Source: Nitrospira sp.
GTDB taxonomy: Bacteria; Nitrospirota; Nitrospiria; Nitrospirales; Nitrospiraceae
Reading direction: 5' to 3'
Assembly: GCA_005116955.1 (NCBI GenBank)
Contig: SWDI01000002.1
Coordinates: forward strand, 818,577-882,576
DNA: 64,000 bases
Shown: piece by piece, positions 24,526 through 33,165 of the stretch
Layout: every line of letters starts with the position of its first letter
Position numbering within the stretch: position 1 is the first letter of the stretch
Made by a program: the position numbers and the translations under genes
Notes under the pieces: model-generated
What the model was told of the DNA's origin: nothing
The model's input: only the letters and a program-made list of their open reading frames with translations
Database searches by the model: none

Positions 24526-25824
24526 CTAGCAGCAGGAGAGCCGATGGGCCTCGGTATGCCCATGCTCGGTTTTCGCAGGCCATGCCTCACCGCTCAATAA
24601 CTGAACCGCCACCTCGTCGCCAGGATTGAGCCGCTCAACGTCCACCGGCACATCGATGAGACAATTCGCCTTGACCATAGAGGTGAGAATACCGGACCCC
24701 TGGGCTCCAGTCGTTCGAACCTTGAACACACCGTCTTCGCTCGTGAGTATGCCGCGCAGGAAATGCCGACGATCGCCACGCTTGGAAAATCGTTCCTGGA
24801 ATTTGGCTTGAACCACCGGACGCCCATAGCTCCGACACCCGCTCATTTTGAGTAACGCGGGTCTCACCAACTGCTCGAAGGTCACCATTGAGGAAACTGG
24901 GTTGCCTGGGAGACCGAATGCGAGCTTGCCCTGGATCTTCCCGAAGGCCAGCGGCTGCCCAGGCCGGATGGCGAGTTTCCAGAAATTCATCTCGGCGCCG
25001 AGCTCACGGAACACCGCTTTGGTGAAATCATGGTCCCCCATCGAGACGCCGCCGGACAACACCAGAATATCCGCATTCAGCCCTTGGGAAATTTTTTCTT
25101 TGAGCGCCGCCGGTGTATCGCGGGCGATGCCGAGTAAGAACGGAATGCCCCCCGCTTCCTGCACAGCCGCAGCGATGCCATAGCTGTTCGAATTGATGAT
25201 CTTCTCCTCGCTGAACCGCTCGTCCAAGTCAGCCAACTCATCACCGGTCGAAAGGATCGCCACCCGTGGCCGCTGGTGGACAAACACAAACGACTTTGCA
25301 AGGATCGCCAACATCCCGACCTCACCGGGACGAATTCTGGTGCCTTTCGCGATGATGCAGTCCCCTTTCTTGACGTCTTCTCCCTGCGGCCTAATGTTAG
25401 CCCCCTTGGGCTCCGCCTGAAACACGCGGACCAAATCAGGCCCCTGTTCCGTATCTTCAACCTTCAGCACCGTATCCGCCCCTCGGGGGATCGGGGCCCC
25501 GGTCATGATCCGGATGGCCTGACCAGAACCGACTGTCTTGGACGGCATGGTCCCAGCTGGGACATCCTCAATGACCGAGAGCGTGACTGGTTTCTGAATG
25601 GCGTGCTCCTGCTTGATATCTTCCCATCTGACGGCAAACCCATCCATGGCTGAGTTATCCCACGGCGGATTATCGCGCTCAGCGACAATGTCTTCACCCA
25701 GGACACGGCCCAAGGCGTCTAGAATCGAGACTTTTTCAAGACCCAACGACGGCGCAGCATCGAGCACCACCTTTTGCGCATCGTAGAGTTGGGTCAATCC
25801 GGTCATCGGATCCGCAGCTTTCAC
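24526..25824 (-). CDS. moeA: Molybdopterin molybdenumtransferase MoeA
   Basis: A 432-residue protein with full MoeA architecture: N-terminal DNSAMDGFAV (residues ~56-65), IMTGAPIPRGADTVLKVED, the central MogA-like domain with LSTGDEL and 'VLSGGVSMGDHDF', LPGNPVSSMV, and the C-terminal beta-domain. It inserts molybdate into adenylylated molybdopterin. The final residues include a Cys pair (LSCC). Its start overlaps the Mrp-gene stop by one base (25824), so the two are translationally coupled. Confidence 0.95.
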   Translation of the reverse strand: MKAADPMTGLTQLYDAQKVVLDAAPSLGLEKVSILDALGRVLGEDIVAERDNPPWDNSAMDGFAVRWEDIKQEHAIQKPVTLSVIEDVPAGTMPSKTVGSGQAIRIMTGAPIPRGADTVLKVEDTEQGPDLVRVFQAEPKGANIRPQGEDVKKGDCIIAKGTRIRPGEVGMLAILAKSFVFVHQRPRVAILSTGDELADLDERFSEEKIINSNSYGIAAAVQEAGGIPFLLGIARDTPAALKEKISQGLNADILVLSGGVSMGDHDFTKAVFRELGAEMNFWKLAIRPGQPLAFGKIQGKLAFGLPGNPVSSMVTFEQLVRPALLKMSGCRSYGRPVVQAKFQERFSKRGDRRHFLRGILTSEDGVFKVRTTGAQGSGILTSMVKANCLIDVPVDVERLNPGDEVAVQLLSGEAWPAKTEHGHTEAHRLSCC

Positions 25825-26792
25825 TAACGATCTCCCTTCAGCAATCCTGTCGTCGTCCGCCCCACTTTCAGCAACGAGGCACTCTTTTTACAGAAGGCTT
25901 CAACCTGATTGGCGATCTGGTGGTACGCTTCCGCAGTCGGCGAGTCAGAGTTGAAGAGGGCAAAGGGTTCACCCGCGTCTGACTGTGTCACCACATCGGG
26001 ATCGAGTGGAATCCGTCCCAAAAATGGGACGCCCATATCAAGCGCGGACGCTTCTCCACCACCCTTTCTGAATACATCAATCTGAGCATGACAATGTGGA
26101 CACTCGAGCCCACTCATGTTTTCCACGATCCCGACGATCGGCACCTCGCTATCCTTACAAAACGTCACCGACTTTCTGGAATCAAGCAGCGCCACTTCTT
26201 GTGGCGTCGTGACAATCACGGCGCCACTCACCGTGCCGAGCAGATCGATGGTTGTGACCGACTCGTTCCCGGTACCCGGCGGGAGATCGATCAGGAGAAA
26301 ATTCAAATCCTGCCAATCGACCCCTCCGAGCAACTGATTGATGAATTCGTACTTGTACGCATCGCGCCAGATAATTGGGTCATCCGAATTCTGCAACAGA
26401 AACGACATCGAGGCGATCTTCAAATTGTAGGCTTGAAAGGGAATAATCCCCCCGGACGTGCTGACCTTGAGCTTCTGGCCTTCCGCACCGACCATTTTCG
26501 GAATGTTGGGACCATGAATATCCATGTCACAGATTCCGACATGCCATCCCTTGAGCGCGAGGCTCACCGCAATGTTGGTCGTGCAGGTGCTTTTCCCCAC
26601 GCCGCCCTTATTGCTCATAATGAGCACTTTGTGCTCGATGCGCTCCATCCGCTTGGCGACCAGCCATCGGCTATGTCCTTCTTTATCCTTCTGGCACCGC
26701 TCGTTTTCGTCACAGATGGCACAGGCCCACATATAGGTACAGGCGTCGCTATTCCCGCTTCCGGTATTGATGACATTGAGTTCACGTGCCAT
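25824..26792 (-). CDS. Mrp/Nbp35-family Fe-S cluster carrier ATPase
   Basis: A 322-residue P-loop NTPase with SNKGGVGKST deviant Walker A, the DMDIHGPNIPKMVG and 'LLIDLPPGTGNE' blocks, and the C-terminal ECPHCH pair that binds a bridging [4Fe-4S] cluster. It also has an N-terminal Cys cluster (C18, C24, C27, C33), absent from ordinary bacterial Mrp/ApbC and reminiscent of Nbp35. The likely role is assembly or delivery of Fe-S clusters to apo-enzymes. It sits between tatC and moeA, fitting maturation of a Mo/Fe-S enzyme. Confidence 0.9.
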   Translation of the reverse strand: MARELNVINTGSGNSDACTYMWACAICDENERCQKDKEGHSRWLVAKRMERIEHKVLIMSNKGGVGKSTCTTNIAVSLALKGWHVGICDMDIHGPNIPKMVGAEGQKLKVSTSGGIIPFQAYNLKIASMSFLLQNSDDPIIWRDAYKYEFINQLLGGVDWQDLNFLLIDLPPGTGNESVTTIDLLGTVSGAVIVTTPQEVALLDSRKSVTFCKDSEVPIVGIVENMSGLECPHCHAQIDVFRKGGGEASALDMGVPFLGRIPLDPDVVTQSDAGEPFALFNSDSPTAEAYHQIANQVEAFCKKSASLLKVGRTTTGLLKGDR

Positions 26793-26835
26793 AGGATTTC
26801 ATTTCTCCGACCATTAGTGTCGATCGCCCTCGTCG

Positions 26836-27777
26836 TTAGTGGTGTCGTCCCTCGGGAACGCCGACATAATCATCACCCGAAGATTTCGGCATCGACATGC
26901 CCGAAGCAGTTCCCCCGGCCCCTACCCCGGCCATGGCGACTGTCGGAACACCTGCCTGCTGATTTTCAGCAGATGCCTTTTTGCCAAATACCTTCGCGCC
27001 GAAGATGCCGACCCAGTAAAGAAGAAACATGGGGCCAGCCATCAACATCTGATTAAAGGGGTCCGGCGTAGGCGTCAGAATCGCGGCGATGATAAACGAT
27101 CCTAACAACGCCCACTTCCAATACTGAATCAGGAACGGCGCATCGACCCAGCCCAACTTGGCCATGAGGGTGATGGCCAGCGGCACTTCAAAGATCAGCC
27201 CAAAGACCGTCAAGAACCACAGGGCAAACCCGACATACTGGGCGATCGAGATTTGCGGCACGAATCCCGCGTTCACTCCGTACGAAATCAAAAAATTCAA
27301 GGCAAAGGGAAGAATGAAAAAAAACGAGAACCCGACCCCTGCGTAGAATGCCAACGCGCTCACACAGACAAACGGCCCGACAAACCGTCGCTCCTGAGCA
27401 TGCAGTCCCGGAACGACGAACCGCCAGATCTCATACAAGAGATACGGCATGGCAAGCACAATAGCAAACAGCCCCGCGACCTTGACGTTCTGCCAGAGGG
27501 CCTCCGCCGGCGCAAGAAAGACAAACGGCACCGTTGGCAAATCGGTCGGCTCCCAAGTTAATTGACTCGGCACGAACATGTTCTGGAGCGGAACCCGCAG
27601 CCATTTGACCAGCGCATCGGCATAAAAAAACGTCCCCATGAACACGACCGCCAGGGCGATCACCGCACGGGTGAGCCGGACTTGGAACTCCACGAGGTGT
27701 TCCATAACCGGCATCTTCTTGTCTTCCAGTGGCTTGAAGACTGAATCTTGCAGCCACTGGCTCAGCTTATTCAGCAC
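26836..27777 (-). CDS. tatC: Sec-independent protein translocase TatC
   Basis: A 313-residue six-helix membrane protein. The N-terminal MEHLVEFQVRLTRA and 'LYEIWRFVVPGLHAQERR' match TatC, the receptor subunit that binds twin-arginine signal peptides. The extra ~20 N-terminal residues and the Gly/Ser-rich C-terminal ~50 residues are longer than in E. coli. GAGG precedes the GTG at 27777. TatA/B are not in this window. It is next to molybdenum-cofactor and Fe-S genes, whose products mature Tat substrates. Confidence 0.93.
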   Translation of the reverse strand: MLNKLSQWLQDSVFKPLEDKKMPVMEHLVEFQVRLTRAVIALAVVFMGTFFYADALVKWLRVPLQNMFVPSQLTWEPTDLPTVPFVFLAPAEALWQNVKVAGLFAIVLAMPYLLYEIWRFVVPGLHAQERRFVGPFVCVSALAFYAGVGFSFFFILPFALNFLISYGVNAGFVPQISIAQYVGFALWFLTVFGLIFEVPLAITLMAKLGWVDAPFLIQYWKWALLGSFIIAAILTPTPDPFNQMLMAGPMFLLYWVGIFGAKVFGKKASAENQQAGVPTVAMAGVGAGGTASGMSMPKSSGDDYVGVPEGRHH

Positions 27778-27875
27778 AGAGCCTCGTACATTTTTGTATC
27801 TGTCGATCCGACAATCTGATGATCAAGCCTCTGGCAATCACCAGATCGACGGATCAACAAATACCCCTGTGCGCC

Positions 27876-29384
27876 TTACTTCGGATTCACCGCCACAAAC
27901 AGGCTGTTCCCTTGCCGATTCACCAACAGCACGGCAAGTTCGTCTTTCTTGATCTTTTCTGCGATCTTTTGATAATCGCCCAACGTCTTGACGGGCTCAT
28001 GATTGACTTCTTGAATCACATCACCACGCTGGAGCCCGGCTGCCTCTCCCTGCCCACCTGGTTCCACGGAGGTGATCACGACTCCGGCCGTCTTCGCGGA
28101 AATGTTCAACTGACTCATCAATGCATTATCCAGCGTTTGGACACGCAACGACGCGAGGACATTGTCCGGAAGCTTCATCGTGTCGCCCGCGTCCTTCGGC
28201 GGCGCCGACTCTTTCTTGGCCAGCAGTTCATCCGAAGGGCGTTCGGCAACCTTCACCGCGATCAGCTGCTCCTTGCCTTCGCGCAACACCTTGACCAGTG
28301 CATCTTTTCCAACCATCGTTCGCGCGACAAGATTGCGCAGCTGGCTGACAGTCTGCACTTCCTTGCCATTAAAGGCCACGACGACATCGCCTCGCTTGAC
28401 TCCCGCGGCATGGGATGGGCCATTCTCATTGACATCGCTGATCAATACTCCCTTCCGCTGCTCCGGGAGTTTGAACGATTTCGCCAAGGCCGGCGTAATT
28501 TCTTGGATCGCAACACCCATCCATCCTCGTACGACCTTGCCTGTTTTCTGCAGACTGTCCACGATATCGAGCGCAATGCTGCTGGGAATCGCAAACCCGA
28601 TCCCTTCCGACCCGCCGGTGCGCGAGAAAATCGCGGTGTTGATACCGATCAGATCGCCATTCATGTTGACGAGCGCTCCACCCGAATTCCCAGGATTGAT
28701 GGCCGCGTCGGTCTGAATGAAATCTTCATAGTCCGCAATGCCCACATTCCCACGCCCTAGGGCGCTGATGATGCCGAGCGTGACAGTCGAGCTCAGGCCA
28801 AACGGACTTCCCACCGCTAGCACCAGATCGCCGACTTGTAGCTTTTCATACTCCGCCCATTTCAACGACGGCAGATCCTTCGCTTCAATCTTGATGACCG
28901 CCAAATCCGTCTTTGGATCGGTGCCCACCACCTTTGCCGAAAACTCGCGCCGATCGTTAAGGGTTACCGTAATCTGCGTGGCTCCTTCAACGACGTGATT
29001 ATTGGTCACAATGAACCCGTTGGCATCAAAGATGACTCCGGATCCCGCGCTCTGATCCGGGCGGCCATGTGGCGCGGGTGGACCATGCGGGCCTGGCGGG
29101 GGAGTCGGCAATTCTCCACCTCCCGGCTCATCCCCAGGGGGAGGGGCTCCAAATGGATTAGGCGGCATTCCTCCGCGTCTCCGGCTTCCCTCTCCTCCAC
29201 CCGTCACCGCGATATTGACGACAGCCGGAGTGGTCTTTTTCACGATCTCCGAAAAGCCTTGAGCCCATATGGGAGGGACTCCAGCAGCTGAGACAGGTGA
29301 GACGCATCCACTTCCGACGAGAGCACACACGGCCAAGCTACCACCGATAAGCATATTCGTCGCTTGCTGAGTCCACGTGATCAT
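27876..29384 (-). CDS. degP: DegP/HtrA-family periplasmic serine protease
   Basis: A 502-residue Do-family protease. Signal peptide with a Cys near residue 27 (GSGC, possible lipobox), a Pro/Gly-rich insert (residues ~62-108), a trypsin-like domain with His in TNNHVV, Asp in [10 protein letters not shown] and Ser in NPGNSGGAL, then two PDZ domains (~290-380 and ~400-500). It acts in periplasmic quality control. GGAGGAA precedes the ATG at 29384. A sigma70-like promoter lies ~80 bases upstream. It is probably the first gene of the block running to 21332. Confidence 0.93.
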   Translation of the reverse strand: MITWTQQATNMLIGGSLAVCALVGSGCVSPVSAAGVPPIWAQGFSEIVKKTTPAVVNIAVTGGGEGSRRRGGMPPNPFGAPPPGDEPGGGELPTPPPGPHGPPAPHGRPDQSAGSGVIFDANGFIVTNNHVVEGATQITVTLNDRREFSAKVVGTDPKTDLAVIKIEAKDLPSLKWAEYEKLQVGDLVLAVGSPFGLSSTVTLGIISALGRGNVGIADYEDFIQTDAAINPGNSGGALVNMNGDLIGINTAIFSRTGGSEGIGFAIPSSIALDIVDSLQKTGKVVRGWMGVAIQEITPALAKSFKLPEQRKGVLISDVNENGPSHAAGVKRGDVVVAFNGKEVQTVSQLRNLVARTMVGKDALVKVLREGKEQLIAVKVAERPSDELLAKKESAPPKDAGDTMKLPDNVLASLRVQTLDNALMSQLNISAKTAGVVITSVEPGGQGEAAGLQRGDVIQEVNHEPVKTLGDYQKIAEKIKKDELAVLLVNRQGNSLFVAVNPK

Positions 29385-29461
29385 ATTCTGAATTCCTCCA
29401 GGATGTGACTCTCATCGAGAGTGCTATTAGGAATTAAGTATCTCCGCGCATTGAACGCTTC

Positions 29462-29491
29462 ATATTACACCACTCTTTCAACAGGCTTCAA
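29462..29491 (-). promoter_or_regulatory. Putative sigma70-type promoter of degP
   Basis: On the minus strand, TTGAAG (29491-29486) and TAATAT (29467-29462) are spaced by 18 bases and lie ~80 bases before the degP start. This is close to the consensus -35/-10 pair. No sigma-E-type motif was found. Confidence 0.45.
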
Positions 29492-29654
29492 AGAGGAAAA
29501 GTCCCTTTACGAGCAAAGTTTGTCATGAGAGAGATCTAATCAAAGACCTTCTCATCGCCCCAAAGACATCCTTATCTGCTCATACCAGTCATACCAGCCG
29601 GACGGTTGCCTTTCACCTAATGTTTCCAGTACGGTGGCGGACGGCCGCAACGAA

Positions 29655-31508
29655 ATGGTCACCATAGGTCATGCGGTGATTCCAACAGAACGACTCAATC
29701 ATACCAGGCTTGTCACCGGGGCGGGGATCATCTGCGCGTTGCTCCTCGCCGCTTGCGTCAAACCTCTGGAATTGCCCTCACTGGGGGAACCGTTACCCGC
29801 CAGCGCCAAGCTGGACATTGCCCCACCGATCAAAGAGCTGACGATTCGCTACAGCGATTCCTGCGGACAGCTCCAGGAAATTCAGCTGGGCGATCGACTT
29901 CAGGAAGCCCTACGGGAAGGCCTCCGGCGAACGTTCAACACGACTGTTGACGACGGCACCAGCGATGCCGCCACACCTGATTATGTCATTCACGTTGATC
30001 TCGTCGATTCATCGTTCGACCTCAATAGGGAGGCCTTGTACGATCGAGCCCCTGCCGTCTTACACCTCAATGCCATCGCTCGTATCCACGATCGAAAGGG
30101 AGCGTTGCTCCGTCAGACGGACATCAAAATTGCCCGTCAGGAACGGCTGCGGCTTGAACAGCTCTCCAAGAACTGCAACTATCTGATCGACCCCTTCATC
30201 CGCGATACCGTCATCGATTTTGCGACGCGTGTCTCTCTCAATGCCAGACAGGTAGTGACCGGCCAGGAAACCGCCTCCTCGACCGAGTTGAGTCCGATAC
30301 CGATGGGAAGCGTGGGCACATCCTCGGCGTCACCATCACAGGCTCTTCGATTTAAGGCAATGCTGCTCGACGAGAACAGTAATCTGATTCTTGAAGGAGG
30401 CGAGCATGTGCGGGTGCGTGTGGATATTATCAATGCGGGAACGAGGGTGATTGAGAGCGCCTCTGCTTCGCTCACCGGAACCCCGGTTGTCATCGAGCAA
30501 TTCCCCGCCACGACACTGCCGATCCCGCCGCTCCAACCGGGCCAAACAAAATCGCTCGAGTTCATCGCGACCCTCCCCCCGACCAAGCAGGCACAACAGG
30601 CCGCGATCCATGTCACCGTCGCCGAATCGGGAGGAGGCAAGGTGCCGTCCCAAACCCTTTCGTTGACCATTCAGCCAGCCGGGACCGGCCAGGACGACGT
30701 CAACCAAATTCCCGCACCGGCGCCTGGATTTCACCAGCCTCAAACCTACCTCGTCTCGATCGGGGTGGGCGCCTATCGCGATCCCAAGCTCACGCCCCGC
30801 CGCTACGCCGCGACCGATGCGGAGACCGTTGCAGCCTATTTTCAGTCGCTCGGCGGTGTGCCCCCGTCCAACGTTCGGCTATTGCACAACCAGAAGGCGC
30901 TCCGCGCCGATATCCACGAGGCACTGTACGGCTGGCTCCCACAACATGCGGCCAAGGATGCCATCGTAATCGTCTATTTTTCGGGACAGGCGATGGTCAC
31001 GCCGTCCGGCGACGTCTTGCTCGCTCTGTATGATGGCAGTGCTGCAGACTCGGTCCGACTCTACCCGCTCAATGACCTGGAGTCCGCCTTTGCCAGACTC
31101 AAGGCCAAACAGATCATCTTCTTATTCGACGGCATGGTCTCCAGACTGCGCGGCAATACCAAGGGGAAGACCGCATCACCCCGCTGGGAACTTGGCGGAG
31201 GACATACGATCGGACTGATCGGGGGCGATGACATGACGAAGGGACTGGAAGATGACCAGCACCGCCATGGCCTCTTCACCTACTACCTCTTGAAAGGGCT
31301 CCGAGGAGAGGCCGACACCAACCGCAACGGGACAGTCACATTCGGAGAACTCGCCGGCTACGTCCGCCAAAAGGTCGCCTGGGCGGCGAAATCTCAGTTC
31401 ACCCAGGAGCAACGGCCACTGCTGTTTCCCTCGCTCAAACCCGACGACCCGGCCGCCTCACTCGTTTTGACCACGCTACCTTCGCTCACCTCGTCAGAAA
31501 CGCCCTAA
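29655..31508 (+). CDS. Lipoprotein with inactive caspase-like domain
   Basis: A ~617-residue protein. A signal peptide with lipobox LLAAC is followed by an unknown ~190-residue domain, an immunoglobulin-like stretch (~220-340, 'GEHVRVRVDIINAGTRVIES') and a C-terminal caspase-like (peptidase C14) domain from ~365. The fold is clear: YLVSIGVGAYRDPKLT, 'YAATDAETVAAYFQSLGG', 'NVRLLHNQKALRADIHEAL'. The catalytic His of the SGHG motif is Gln here (YFSGQAM), and the DACHSG Cys block reads FDGMVS, so both dyad residues are missing. It should bind rather than cut. Start ATG 29655 is uncertain; GTG at 29634 is in frame. It converges on a second caspase-like gene. Confidence 0.75.
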   Translation: MVTIGHAVIPTERLNHTRLVTGAGIICALLLAACVKPLELPSLGEPLPASAKLDIAPPIKELTIRYSDSCGQLQEIQLGDRLQEALREGLRRTFNTTVDDGTSDAATPDYVIHVDLVDSSFDLNREALYDRAPAVLHLNAIARIHDRKGALLRQTDIKIARQERLRLEQLSKNCNYLIDPFIRDTVIDFATRVSLNARQVVTGQETASSTELSPIPMGSVGTSSASPSQALRFKAMLLDENSNLILEGGEHVRVRVDIINAGTRVIESASASLTGTPVVIEQFPATTLPIPPLQPGQTKSLEFIATLPPTKQAQQAAIHVTVAESGGGKVPSQTLSLTIQPAGTGQDDVNQIPAPAPGFHQPQTYLVSIGVGAYRDPKLTPRRYAATDAETVAAYFQSLGGVPPSNVRLLHNQKALRADIHEALYGWLPQHAAKDAIVIVYFSGQAMVTPSGDVLLALYDGSAADSVRLYPLNDLESAFARLKAKQIIFLFDGMVSRLRGNTKGKTASPRWELGGGHTIGLIGGDDMTKGLEDDQHRHGLFTYYLLKGLRGEADTNRNGTVTFGELAGYVRQKVAWAAKSQFTQEQRPLLFPSLKPDDPAASLVLTTLPSLTSSETP

Positions 31509-31596
31509 CCCGCGCAATCCAAGACGGTTCGTCTGATACGTAGCTCAACAGCGCTGCTCGCTGCCCGTATGAGTAAGCGGGTCTTTTCGTAGCATG

Positions 31597-32994
31597 CTAG
31601 GGCACGGAAATGCGATCGGCTTGACTGACAGTGGCTCGGGCGCGAGGATGGGTGCCACCCAGTTCCAAATACCGGCGAAACGCCTCTACCGAATGAGCCT
31701 GATCATTGAGATGATCGGCATACAGTGCCCCCAATGTGAAGTACACATCCTGATAGGTGTTGTTCACAAGCAAGGCTTGTCGCAGAGCCGCTTCAGCTTC
31801 CGCAAACTCGCCGCGTTTTTCGTGAATTAATCCCAGCGTGTAGAACGAATCGGGGTTTCCCGACGCATATTTCACCGCAAGAAGGCCGGTCGCCAAGGCC
31901 TCGTCGAGGTTCGGCACCACTTCCAATCGAACATAACTCTTCAGCACGTACGCATTCCCGTAGGTCGGATCGTAGCCGATCGCGCGATCCAGTCGTTCTA
32001 AGGCTTCTTCTCCTGATTTCCCTTCCTGCAATAGCGCGAGGGCTCGTTCGTAGTGAGCCTTCGCCTCCCGTTGCCGCTCAGAGGGAGTCTGAGGACCGGC
32101 ACCAAGCATAAACGCCGACCTCCGTCCTTCGACCAACACCGTGTCTCCATCGCCCTCGATGCGTAGACTGGATGGACGTTGCGTACCATTGGAGGCCGCC
32201 TCAACCTGTCGCATCAAATAGGTCCCCAACTCGGAAGCCATGAGCCAGCCGTTTCCGTCCAGATCGGCAGTACCAGACAGTCCGATCAATAGTGTCTGCA
32301 CAAAACGACTGCTTTTCTCAGCGCGAACAGCGGTCTCTCCTTTACCTGCCGCGCTGATGACTTGGACTGCACGCCGATCCGTATCCGATTCTGGAGCCAC
32401 ACGCCCTTCCAATGACAGTCCCGATGGCTTAGTTGTCTCCCATCCGAATACCGGCGCATCGAGAATGAGGAGCGTGTGTTTGGAAGCCGACCGCCTCGTA
32501 AATTCCTTTAAATGCTCAACCGTGATCGACTTCATGGCATTGTTGGCCGGCGCATCAAACGGCACGAGATACCCTCGATCGTACCCATCAGGATCCTGCA
32601 TAGACCCGGCATGGCCCACAAAGAACACAACGAGCCGATCCATGCGCCCAACTTTTCTCGGCAACAGGTCGTTGAACAACTGGTGCAGACGTCGCGAGCT
32701 TGCATCCTTGTCGTAGAACTCGACCACCTCGTCGAACCCTAACCGTCGAAACGCCTCGGCCACCTTCTTAGCATCACTGATCGCTCCCGGGACGGGAGGA
32801 GCCACGACATAGTTTTCGATCCCAATAATGATCGCCCAAGACTTGTAGTACAGGCCTTCCGGCTTTCCCGATTGAGCTTCAGCGGTCGACAGGGCGACGA
32901 CTGAAAACAGCCCAAACACATGAACACTCCGTAAGAGCAGCCTCACGAGCCCACGCAACAGGTTCTTCTTCCTACAATGCTGTTCGCTGGTCAT
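31597..32994 (-). CDS. Exported caspase-like protein with TPR repeats, Cys missing
   Basis: A ~465-residue protein. A signal peptide or anchor (~residues 15-40) is followed by a caspase-like domain (~48-300: WAIIIGIENY, 'ISDAKKVAEAFRRLGFDEV') and at least three TPR units (~310-455, for example 'ALERLDRAIGYDPTYGNAY' and 'FYTLGLIHEKRGEFAEAE'). The catalytic His is kept in FFVGHAGS, but the expected LDAC is LDAPVFG, with Pro for Cys, so proteolysis is unlikely. The domain also has 'GTADLDGNGWLMASELGTYL', typical of bacterial caspases. The gene is convergent with the lipoprotein caspase at 29655-31508, 88 bases apart. Confidence 0.75.
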   Translation of the reverse strand: MTSEQHCRKKNLLRGLVRLLLRSVHVFGLFSVVALSTAEAQSGKPEGLYYKSWAIIIGIENYVVAPPVPGAISDAKKVAEAFRRLGFDEVVEFYDKDASSRRLHQLFNDLLPRKVGRMDRLVVFFVGHAGSMQDPDGYDRGYLVPFDAPANNAMKSITVEHLKEFTRRSASKHTLLILDAPVFGWETTKPSGLSLEGRVAPESDTDRRAVQVISAAGKGETAVRAEKSSRFVQTLLIGLSGTADLDGNGWLMASELGTYLMRQVEAASNGTQRPSSLRIEGDGDTVLVEGRRSAFMLGAGPQTPSERQREAKAHYERALALLQEGKSGEEALERLDRAIGYDPTYGNAYVLKSYVRLEVVPNLDEALATGLLAVKYASGNPDSFYTLGLIHEKRGEFAEAEAALRQALLVNNTYQDVYFTLGALYADHLNDQAHSVEAFRRYLELGGTHPRARATVSQADRISVP

Positions 32995-33165
32995 CAAGTC
33001 AGCCTATCTCCGGCCTAGACAGGTGTCAAGAAACGGAATCCAGAAGAAGCCGTAGCGCTACGATAAGATGGTCTCAGAACAACTGTATGGTTGCAGGCAT
33101 CCCCGACTTTCTCCATAATTGCGCAGCCGATGATGGACCGTGCCGAGGAAGGAGACGCGACCGCC

